Assembly: GCA_903882805.1 (NCBI GenBank)
Contig: CAIRYK010000088.1
Location: forward strand, 1-64,000
Length of the DNA stretch: 64,000 bases
Direction: 5' to 3'
Origin: an uncultured Bacteroidota bacterium
Lineage (GTDB): Bacteria; Bacteroidota; Bacteroidia; Chitinophagales; Chitinophagaceae
Part shown: in pieces, positions 53,040 to 60,779 of the stretch
How positions within the stretch are numbered: the first letter of the stretch is position 1
How the letters are laid out: every line of letters starts with the position of its first letter
Notes under the pieces: generated by a model
Seen by the model: only the letters and a program-made list of their open reading frames with translations
Told to the model about the DNA's origin: nothing
Database searches by the model: none
Program-made: the position numbers and the translations under genes

Positions 53040-53797
53040 GTTGGGTCTGTTTGCCATAGTTGTTCCAGCTCTTCTTTATCACGCAGTGTATCCATACACT
53101 TCCAAAAACCATGGTGTTTATAGGCGGCTATTTGTTTGTTGTTGGCAAGGTCATCCATTGGCTGGCGTTCCCACATTACATCATCGGCATCGTCGTGCAG
53201 GTAATTAGCAATTTCAGGTTCTATGATAAAGAAACCGCCGTTTATCCATGTACCTGAATCTGCAGGCTTTTCTTCAAAACTATCTATAGTACCGTCCTGC
53301 TCCATTTTTATAACGCCAAAGCGGCTGGTAGCCTGTATGGCGGTCATGGTGCATATTTTGCCGCTGTTTTTGTGAAACTCCAAAACTTTATCTAAGGCTA
53401 CATCACATACGCCATCGCCATAAGTAAGCATAAATCGCTCATTGCCTACATAGGGCAATACTCTCTTCAGCCTGCCTGCCGTCATGGTATCCAGTCCGGT
53501 ATCGATAAGTGATATCTTAAATGGCTCTGATGAATTTTTGTGTACTTCCAGCGAATTTGTAGATAAGTCTACTGTGATATCTGCATTATGCAGAAAATAA
53601 TTGGCAAAATACTCCTTAATCATCCAGCCTTTATAACCGAGACAAATGATGAATTCAGTATGTCCGTACACTGCATATATCTTCATTATATGCCATAAAA
53701 TAGGTTTACCGCCTATTTCTATCATAGGTTTCGGACGTAAAGACGATTCCTCGGAGATACGCGTGCCCCGACCGCCAGCAAAGATGACTACCTTCAT
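53024..53797 (-). CDS. rfbF: Glucose-1-phosphate cytidylyltransferase
   Basis: The 257-residue nucleotidyltransferase begins VVIFAGGRGTRISEESSLRPKPMIEIGGKPILWHIMKIY, the RfbF signature. It continues with FMLTYGDGVCDVALD (metal Asp) and GTWINGGFFIIEPEI. It makes CDP-glucose from CTP and glucose-1-phosphate, feeding the dehydratase that overlaps it. It is the first gene in the rfbF-rfbG-rfbC group. Confidence 0.95.
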   Translation of the reverse strand: MKVVIFAGGRGTRISEESSLRPKPMIEIGGKPILWHIMKIYAVYGHTEFIICLGYKGWMIKEYFANYFLHNADITVDLSTNSLEVHKNSSEPFKISLIDTGLDTMTAGRLKRVLPYVGNERFMLTYGDGVCDVALDKVLEFHKNSGKICTMTAIQATSRFGVIKMEQDGTIDSFEEKPADSGTWINGGFFIIEPEIANYLHDDADDVMWERQPMDDLANNKQIAAYKHHGFWKCMDTLRDKEELEQLWQTDPTWKKW

Positions 53798-53966
53798 GCA
53801 ACAAATATAATAGATAATGAGTAAAGGGGTAAGACTATGAAATACCCAAACGGTTAAATAATGTGAATTTCGTAGATTTTACCGTCTAAATAACTGATTT
53901 GGCAATCAGAAAATTGCGTCGAAAATTAAAATATTTCAATAAATCAGACACTACCAATAGGTTATT

Positions 53967-54635
53967 TCATTTCAGTTTGGCTGAATTTTTAAAGAACTGA
54001 CGGGCATCGTTTTTAGAAGGTAGTTTTTTTGTCTGCAACTGTCCATCTTCCTGTACCGCCAGATGTTTTAGCAGATATTTTTGCACCCAATCCGGTAGCG
54101 GATCGGCCGCAATGTTGATAAGGTCGGCTGTTTTTTCTACCATTATTGTAGCAATTTCAGAATTGTCAATAAGTTGCAACATAACCGGAATATCAAAATA
54201 CTGATCCAGCAATTGCAAGCTCCTAATATATCGCTCTTCTACTTCCCATGCTTCTATAGCCGGTTCGCCTCTTTGAGCTCTTTCTTCAATGCGCTTACTA
54301 AGCAAAAAGAGATTATCGGTACATAAGAAAATCAATTCCAAGCGGTAGCCTGTATTGCGAATATTAATAAGATATTTCCACGACTCCTCATCGCTCAGGT
54401 TTGTTTCTATACAAAACGAAACGCGCTCATCTATCTTCTCCTGTATCAGTCGCGCAGCTTTACGATTGCTATACTCAAGTATGTTTACAACCGGGGCCGA
54501 GCCAGTAAGCGTAACTACTTTTGTTATTTCGTCGGCGTTTATTACTGGCGTCATTTTAGGTATAAGGTCGTAGGTAGCTGTAGTTTTACCTATGCCATGC
54601 GGACCTGCAATTATATATAGCGTTGGTTGCTTCAT
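53967..54635 (-). CDS. Zeta-toxin-like P-loop kinase
   Basis: The 222-residue protein has Walker A in IIAGPHGIGKTTATYDLIPKM, followed by INADEIT, a pattern of zeta toxins and related kinases. FCIETNLSDEESWKYLINIRNTGYRLELIFLCTDN contains the expected acidic and strand elements, and RIEERAQRGEPAIEAWEVEERYIRS fits the R-rich helix. Zeta toxins phosphorylate UDP-GlcNAc; chromosomal relatives may do something else. Its start overlaps the stop of the small upstream gene (TAATG). Confidence 0.8.
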   Translation of the reverse strand: MKQPTLYIIAGPHGIGKTTATYDLIPKMTPVINADEITKVVTLTGSAPVVNILEYSNRKAARLIQEKIDERVSFCIETNLSDEESWKYLINIRNTGYRLELIFLCTDNLFLLSKRIEERAQRGEPAIEAWEVEERYIRSLQLLDQYFDIPVMLQLIDNSEIATIMVEKTADLINIAADPLPDWVQKYLLKHLAVQEDGQLQTKKLPSKNDARQFFKNSAKLK

Positions 54636-54856
54636 TATTCAAATTCTACAATTTTCGTACTACCATCAGGGTATTCGGCATACAAATCTCCGTTACGTTC
54701 GTAATATATTGGCAGTCCTTTTGAAAAAGCCTTCTCTTTTGCCCTTCTTATTATCGATTCACCTGCATTGTAAAATTCTTCAGGAGTCATATCAAAACTC
54801 GATTTTGAAGCGCCTCCGTAGTTTATCAATGCAGGCTGAAAGTTCTTCTTATCCAT
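54635..54856 (-). CDS. Small partner of the zeta-like kinase
   Basis: The 73-residue protein reads MDKKNFQPALINYGGASKSS, then a helix EEFYNAGESIIRRAKEKAFSKGLPIYY and a beta end ERNGDLYAEYPDGSTKIVEF. The order of genes, the small size and the one-base stop/start overlap fit an antitoxin, but epsilon-antitoxin identity cannot be seen. Its family is not recognised. Confidence 0.65.
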   Translation of the reverse strand: MDKKNFQPALINYGGASKSSFDMTPEEFYNAGESIIRRAKEKAFSKGLPIYYERNGDLYAEYPDGSTKIVEFE

Positions 54857-54882
54857 TCTGCGTTTTCATTTACTAATGTAGA

Positions 54883-57153
54883 TTATGGCAATTTAAAGTC
54901 CGAATAAAACTGTTTAGCAATTGCTTCATATTCTTTAGCTTTTGCCATATTACCCAACTTCTGATACGACATAGCTATATAGGGTATATCTCTTGGACTC
55001 TTATCAATAGTTAGCTCTTTGTTTATAATGTCTATTGCCGCCTGATACTGGCCGCTCAGGAAGTAACATCTGCCCAGATTTGAATAGGCATTTACATAGG
55101 TTGGGGCCAATTCAATGGTTTTTTTGAAATATTCTATCGCCTGAGCATACTGTTTTGCATTAAGGTGCACTGCGCCCATATTATTCACAGCATTGGGATC
55201 GTTAGGATTGAGGGCTAATACTTTTTTGAAATAAACTGCGGCGGAGTCGAAACGTTGTAGCTGGTAGAAACAAGTGCCTATTTCCTGAATAGCATTGAGG
55301 TAATTAGGTTCAAATCCCAGCATTCTGTGGTAATAATATATTGCTGAGTCATACCGCTGTAATTGCTTGTAGCTCAATCCCAAATTATAATATGCATATT
55401 TAAAATTGTTGTCTAAAGCCAGCGATTTCTTAAAATATTCAATCGCCTGAACATATTTCCCATTTGCCAGATACACGTTACCCAGATTGTTTGTAGCAGT
55501 TGAGTTGCCCGGATCTTCTTCAAGGGCTTTACGGTCGTAATATTCTGCAGAGTCGAACACCCGGTTACGGTCGTATACCCTACCCAACTCCACAAACGCC
55601 TGTGAGTATTTTGGGTATATAGCAAGCGACTGATGCAAATGGCCTATACATTCTCTGTCGTATTCCTTCTTTTTAAGCGAATCTTTCTCGTTCGGATATC
55701 TGTTCTCTGCGATAGATGTAGCTACAAAATGGTGAAGTCGGCAATCGTTAGGCGATTTTTCTACGTCCGTTTTGTAAAGTGTGTAATCGTCTATCCAGTC
55801 TTGATTGCGCGCAAATGTCATGCCCCCAAAAACTAATACAAGCGGCGCGAGTATCATCAATACTTTACTGCTTTTTAATAAGCTAAGATCATAGTTTTCA
55901 GACTTAAGTATCCATTTTTCCACAGCCAAAGCTCCCGCCAGGCAAATACCCAGCGATGCAAAGAAGGTAAAACGTTCTGCCAACTCAGCGCCCATAAGGA
56001 ATGGTAAGTTAGAGAATAGGAAAATAGTGCCTAAATAAAACAAGATACTAAATACCCAAGGGTCGTTTTTGCTTTTCATAAAGCGGGTTACCAATACATA
56101 ACCCAGCCCGCCATAGGCAGCAAACGATAACCAGAAAGCTATACTTGTGAAGTCGGCAAAAGGTATAGCGTTAAACGAATAGTTGCATAGCAGTGGATAT
56201 GGTAAGAACATTAGTTTCAGGTATTTACCCATAACTACAACTCCTGTACAAAATTTAGCAGCTACGCTTGGAGCTCCAGCCAGTGCGTTATCTATAAACT
56301 CCACCGGTGTCGGTTGGTTGGCATTGTATTCTTTCAAAACAGACCATCTGATACCAATAAATATTAGCGTAACGACCACCGTACCTACCGACATATTGAT
56401 GGCTCGCTGTGTATTTTCGTTGCGGTAAAAAAAGAAGATAATGGGTACGAGAGCTACAAAACTGAGGACAGTTTCTTTTGATAAATAAGATAAAAACAGA
56501 ATAAATGAACCCATTAATAGTTGAGATATCTTGCCGTCGCGCATATAGTTCATAAACACATTGAGCGATAAGAAGCCAAAAAAGAAACACATCAGTTCAT
56601 CACGGCTCTTGATATTAGCAACTACTTCAGTATGTATGGGGTGAACCGCAAAAATCATAGCAGCTATAAGCGCAACAATGGTTTTCTTACCTGCAAAAAA
56701 TTTGTCCAGAAATAGAAACAATACCACTACACAGCCGGCAAACCAAAGTACATTGAACAGGTGCCCCATCATTGGGCTTAATCCAAAAATCTCGTACTCT
56801 ATTGCAAACATAACCAACGACAACGGACGATACATATCGTTTGGTATTATCAGGTACCCTCTCATGTGGGGTGTTTGCATCAGCTCTCCAATACCGGCAA
56901 AACCCTTCAATACCATTTTATTTTCTTTCAGCACCATTACGTCGTCAAGTACAAAACCATTTTTCAATGTGTTTATATACAAGGCAATCGCCAGTATAGC
57001 CAAGCCAATGCAAAGCTGTGTTATAGATAAAAAGCTATTTTCTTTTATTGGTTTTACATTGCTGGTAGCTGTTGCAGGCGCAGCCTGCTTGGGCGCTGCC
57101 GGCCGTGCTGCGGGATTACTGCTGTTGGGTGGTGTTTGCTGTTTCTTCGCCAT
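54883..57153 (-). CDS. Multi-TM protein with TPR domain (TMTC-like)
   Basis: The 756-residue protein has a Pro/Ala-rich cytoplasmic start, then about ten membrane helices (residues 45-440) with AVHPIHTEVVANIKSRDEL, a motif of glycosyltransferase-like TMTC/DUF1736 proteins. Six to eight tetratricopeptide repeats follow in the C-terminal 280 residues (AFVELGRVYDRNRVFDSAEYYDRKALEEDPGN, NLGNVYLANGKYVQAIEYFKKSLALD). It may be a protein O-glycosyltransferase, by analogy only. It lies directly downstream of nothing and is followed by the small zeta partner on the same strand. Confidence 0.8.
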   Translation of the reverse strand: MAKKQQTPPNSSNPAARPAAPKQAAPATATSNVKPIKENSFLSITQLCIGLAILAIALYINTLKNGFVLDDVMVLKENKMVLKGFAGIGELMQTPHMRGYLIIPNDMYRPLSLVMFAIEYEIFGLSPMMGHLFNVLWFAGCVVVLFLFLDKFFAGKKTIVALIAAMIFAVHPIHTEVVANIKSRDELMCFFFGFLSLNVFMNYMRDGKISQLLMGSFILFLSYLSKETVLSFVALVPIIFFFYRNENTQRAINMSVGTVVVTLIFIGIRWSVLKEYNANQPTPVEFIDNALAGAPSVAAKFCTGVVVMGKYLKLMFLPYPLLCNYSFNAIPFADFTSIAFWLSFAAYGGLGYVLVTRFMKSKNDPWVFSILFYLGTIFLFSNLPFLMGAELAERFTFFASLGICLAGALAVEKWILKSENYDLSLLKSSKVLMILAPLVLVFGGMTFARNQDWIDDYTLYKTDVEKSPNDCRLHHFVATSIAENRYPNEKDSLKKKEYDRECIGHLHQSLAIYPKYSQAFVELGRVYDRNRVFDSAEYYDRKALEEDPGNSTATNNLGNVYLANGKYVQAIEYFKKSLALDNNFKYAYYNLGLSYKQLQRYDSAIYYYHRMLGFEPNYLNAIQEIGTCFYQLQRFDSAAVYFKKVLALNPNDPNAVNNMGAVHLNAKQYAQAIEYFKKTIELAPTYVNAYSNLGRCYFLSGQYQAAIDIINKELTIDKSPRDIPYIAMSYQKLGNMAKAKEYEAIAKQFYSDFKLP

Positions 57154-57388
57154 TGCGTAAAGTTAGGTTGCTATAAGCCAAAAGTAAAATTTCAAATGTG
57201 CATTTCAAATTTTGAAGCTAATATAATTGTAAATTTAAAGCTCCTGCGAACCAAAACATATAAAATTACTTACATACAAAGTCAAGGTGTAATTTTGACA
57301 ACTCAATGACCTACAAGAGTTAGCATTATTTGTAAATAATTAACTGGATATTTGGACCAGCCAACATATAAACATCAATTAAATTATA

Positions 57389-58066
57389 ATGAGCCGTTTG
57401 CTGACCATCGTCCTAATATGCTGTTATATCAACTGTTTAGCAGATGAACATAAAAAGACAATTATTATTGACACCGTGACTGGGCAGATACGGCATTTTA
57501 AGGTTGAGCTGAATAAGTCTTTCGACGGTGAACTACTATACTCTAATTACTTATCTGAAAAGAATGATAAAGATACCCTTCTAATGAATGTAATTGCGAT
57601 TGCAGAAAATGTTTACGTTGGGGATAAACTTTGTATTTCAATTGATGATAACGACAGCAGCTTATCCATTGAAAATCTAAACAAATATCCAGGAGACACC
57701 TTGAGGATAAGTAGGATTAATGTATACAAAAACTGCGTTCCTGATACCATAATTATTGATAAATATTTCTATCGGATTTATATTAACGATACTGGTGGGC
57801 AAGACCAGAGATTTGTTAGAAAGAAAAAATATTTAAGATTTGAATCAAAGAAAAGACATTGCTTATTACCTACTAAATCCGAGATATTAGTCAACGGCAT
57901 TCGTTATGTTGTAAACTTTACTATTGTAAAAAATGTAGGCTCAATAACGGTGGGTCATGGCACTTACAACACTTTTTTTTTAGAAGGAAAAATCGAAAAA
58001 GACGTGAAATGGGTAAATCACACAACTATTTTTGGTTACAACAAAATGTTGTTAAACATAATTTGA
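57389..58066 (+). CDS. Exported hypothetical protein
   Basis: The 225-residue protein starts SRLLTIVLICCYINCLADE, a short signal peptide or membrane anchor. Beta-rich sequence follows (KTIIIDTVTGQIRHFKVELNKS, DTIIIDKYFYRIYIND). There is no recognised domain or catalytic motif. It is the only plus-strand gene between the TPR protein and the hairpin elements. The coding region is more AT-rich than its neighbours, which may point to transfer. Confidence 0.6.
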   Translation: MSRLLTIVLICCYINCLADEHKKTIIIDTVTGQIRHFKVELNKSFDGELLYSNYLSEKNDKDTLLMNVIAIAENVYVGDKLCISIDDNDSSLSIENLNKYPGDTLRISRINVYKNCVPDTIIIDKYFYRIYINDTGGQDQRFVRKKKYLRFESKKRHCLLPTKSEILVNGIRYVVNFTIVKNVGSITVGHGTYNTFFLEGKIEKDVKWVNHTTIFGYNKMLLNII

Positions 58067-58101
58067 AAGGGAAAATAGTACTATAATGCCCCCCACTGTC
58101 C

Positions 58102-58284
58102 CCCGATGCCCTTAGTCTTCCGACTAAGGGTTGCACGGATGCTGGTCTTCCGACCGGTGAATATATACATCGCACAGTGCCATTTTGCTATAAAAATTGA
58201 CCGATGTGGCAGCTTTAGTCCACACACCGGTCAGAAGACCGGATTCCGAGTAGTCCGTAGTCCGAAGACTACGAACATCGGTGC
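58102..58284. repeat. 183-bp hairpin element, copy 1
   Basis: The element starts CCCGATGCCCTTAG and ends ATCGGTGC. It holds four short hairpins with loops such as TTCC: CCCTTAGTC/GACTAAGGG, a GGTC/GACC pair, CCGGTC/GACCGG and GTAGTC/GACTAC. A second copy of the same length lies at 58866-59048. No long ORF with protein-like sequence is contained. Confidence 0.85.
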
Positions 58285-58339
58285 ATCAATTGGTAATAGT
58301 AATCGAATACATATTACATACAATAGTCACATAAATAAT

Positions 58340-58761
58340 CTATTGCATTACCTGCATCCCATCTAGCACCATCATATTGCCCAGGTTTCTGCCCCCAAAT
58401 ATTATTACATCATCACCCCTTCTTTTTTGGTACACACCAGGAGTTAAGGAAACAATATCTGAAACATTTGTAGTTGGCATCCTCCGTATTTCTTCGCGAG
58501 TGAACACTCTCGATGTACCAAATTGAGCGTTGAAAAACGGTTTGGTTGTTTCTTGCCCTATGGTGCAATTAGATATTACCTCCAACCTTACAAGCTGTGA
58601 GCTATAAACAATATTGCCGTCAATAATATATTTTGTCCCATCAGTTGCCCCTTTGGTTGTTGCAACTTTATCGGTTTCACTAATTACTGTTGTTTTGTTT
58701 ACTATTTGAGCAAAAGATATGGAAGCAAAAAGCACTAATGCGAATTGAGTAGTTTTTTCAT
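58340..58761 (-). pseudogene. TonB-dependent receptor plug fragment, frameshifted at the start
   Basis: From the ATG at 58761 the frame stops after eight codons. One extra A in the run of six A (58753-58758) gives MKKTTQFALVLFASISFAQ, a good signal peptide, and opens 140 residues. The product then shows SRVFTREEIRRMPTTNVSDIVSLTPGVYQKR and FGGRNLGNMMVLDGMQVMQ, the plug domain of TonB-dependent receptors, and stops without a barrel. It is a truncated remnant or a stand-alone plug. It is framed by the two 183-bp repeats. Confidence 0.7.
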
Positions 58762-58865
58762 GATTTTCGTTTAATATAATAAACGTAGTAACAATGAATA
58801 TTCTTGGGTAAGTACACAACTTTATTTCAAAATATACTTCTGGCCTGCTCGTTCGTTGACTTTTA

Positions 58866-59048
58866 CCCGATGCCCTTAGTCTTCCGACTAAGGGTCGCAC
58901 GGATGCCGGTCTTCCGACCGGCGAATATATACATCGCGCAGTTCCATTGTGCTATAAAAATTGACCGATGTAGTTGGTTTAATCCACGCACTGGTCAGTA
59001 GACCGGATTCCGAGTAGTCCGTAGTCCGAAGACTACGAACATCGGTGC
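58866..59048. repeat. 183-bp hairpin element, copy 2
   Basis: This copy is in the same orientation and has the same length as 58102-58284, with about a tenth of bases changed. In one hairpin, copy 1 has GCTGGTC/GACCGGT and copy 2 GCCGGTC/GACCGGC, so both arms changed while most pairing stayed. This suggests that the hairpin is kept by selection. Confidence 0.85.
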
Positions 59049-59178
59049 GGGGTGTTTGCAGGTCGGTTTGTGAAGGAGTGATGTTACATCATTTAAAGAG
59101 GTTATAAGGGGTGCAATCTGCAGTTGTAACGAGGTGTACCGCCAATTCCTCTCCACTGGTTAGGGTATGCCCAATATT

Positions 59179-60507
59179 TTACTCCTTCACTATTCTGCGC
59201 ACGGTGCGGTAGCCATGTTCATCAGTTAGCTCCAGCAGGTATATACCAGGTGTTAGGCTGCGCACAGGCGCTTCGTTGTTGCCTGACCGCAGCACCCCAT
59301 GCTGCCACTCCCTTCCGGCTATATCTATAAGCCGGTATTGGGTAGCCGTTTGCAGGGCATCTATGTGTAGTGCATCGAGGGCGGGGTTGGGGTAAATCTG
59401 CACATTGGCTTCAATGAGTACATCAGGTACATCAAGGTAATTGCATTTGGGGAAGGTAATTTTGCGGATGCGGTAATTGTCGAGATCTCCTATGAATAAA
59501 TTTCCGCATGAATCAAATGTAATGTCCGAAGGATGCGCCATCTCGGCATCAATTGCAAGTCCACCATCGCCACTAAACCCTATAGTTCCTCTGCCTGCTA
59601 TAGTTGTAATAATTCCAGCCTTATTAACCATCCGCACCTTGTTTCCAACAGGATATTCGGTAATGTACATATTGCCAAACTTATCAAACTTTACACGGGT
59701 AGGAACTGTCTGAGCAGAAGTTGCTAATCCGCCATCGCCAGATGATCCACTTATGCCATTGCCTACAACAGTGGTAATAACACCAGCTAAACTCACTTTC
59801 CTAACACCTGAGTAACCATCAGCAATGTACAAATTACCCGAAACATCTGTAGTTATACCCAATGCTGAATAAATTTGACTGGTGGCTGCGAATCTGTTGT
59901 CGCCACTATATCCGGCGACACCGGTTCCTGCAACTGTAGAAATTATCCCGCTATTATTCACTTTCCTAACTCTGAATAGGTCACCAATATAGAGATTCCC
60001 GATTCTGTCAAGACATAATGAACCTGCACCATTTAATTGAGCAGCCGTTGCAGCCCCCCCATCTCCACTATAACCAGCCACGCCTGTTCCTGCAACAGTA
60101 GTAATTATATTTGTGATAGCATCAATTCTACGTACCACATTATTTCCGGCATCAGCAACATAAATATTTCCGGCAGTGTCTAAAGCAACTTGCGAAACAG
60201 TATTCAATTTAGCATTTGTTGCTAAGCCCCCATCACCGCTATAGCCGGATGCACCGGTACCAACTATTCTGGAAATAATTCCTGTGGAATTTATTTTTCT
60301 GACACCATTTCCACCAAATCCTAAAGAAATATAAATATTCCCTTGTTTATCAGAAGCTAATCCCGCTGGGTAGTCCATAGCAGCAGTTAAAGCAGATCCT
60401 CCATCGCCAGTATTACTTCTCATTCCATTCCCTGCGACGGTCGAAATTGTTTGACCTTTCGCAGGAAATGAAAATAAACAGACCAGTACAATTAAGTATA
60501 TTTTCAT
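59179..60507 (-). CDS. NHL-repeat protein with T9SS sorting domain
   Basis: The 442-residue protein has a signal peptide (YLIVLVCLFSFPAKGQ) and six NHL-like repeats with the unit VAGTGVAGYSGDGGAAT...LDTAGNIYVADAGNNVVRRID, forming a six-bladed propeller. The final 75 residues are a type A sorting signal (IYPNPALDALHI, LTPGIYLLELTDEHGYRTVRRIVKE). It is exported to the surface. The GYSGDGG spacing is frequent in Bacteroidota. Ligand unknown. Confidence 0.9.
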   Translation of the reverse strand: MKIYLIVLVCLFSFPAKGQTISTVAGNGMRSNTGDGGSALTAAMDYPAGLASDKQGNIYISLGFGGNGVRKINSTGIISRIVGTGASGYSGDGGLATNAKLNTVSQVALDTAGNIYVADAGNNVVRRIDAITNIITTVAGTGVAGYSGDGGAATAAQLNGAGSLCLDRIGNLYIGDLFRVRKVNNSGIISTVAGTGVAGYSGDNRFAATSQIYSALGITTDVSGNLYIADGYSGVRKVSLAGVITTVVGNGISGSSGDGGLATSAQTVPTRVKFDKFGNMYITEYPVGNKVRMVNKAGIITTIAGRGTIGFSGDGGLAIDAEMAHPSDITFDSCGNLFIGDLDNYRIRKITFPKCNYLDVPDVLIEANVQIYPNPALDALHIDALQTATQYRLIDIAGREWQHGVLRSGNNEAPVRSLTPGIYLLELTDEHGYRTVRRIVKE

Positions 60508-60569
60508 GCAATCAAAGTTACTGTATTACAAGGTATTTATAAGCATCCGCAAGGGTATTACCCATTAGT

Positions 60570-60675
60570 CCGAGCCTCTCGCTCGGTCTTTGTAACAGCC
60601 AGCCCGCTTGCGAATAAAAACAATTGATAGGAAGCGAGACGCTTCCGTAATTTAGATCCGTGCGAGGTTCGGATC
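60570..60675. repeat. Cluster of three short hairpins
   Basis: CCGAGC/GCTCGG (60570-60586), GGAAGCG/CGCTTCC (60630-60646) and GATCCG/CGGATC (60655-60675) stand in the 272 bases between the NHL-repeat gene and uvrA. The loops are three to nine bases. The cluster resembles in style, but not in sequence, the 183-bp hairpin element. Confidence 0.6.
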
Positions 60676-60779
60676 AGTGGTATTCCCTATTCTTACTACC
60701 CCAATTCCCTCCTCCCCAATAGACACAAACTATCCCCTAATAATCCCAGTCCGTATTAATTGCGTAATTTGCACGTACA

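Noticed and set aside
58106-58366. 86-residue ORF, with a similar one at 58804-59001
   Set aside because: Both are translations of the 183-bp hairpin element, whose structure is at the nucleotide level.
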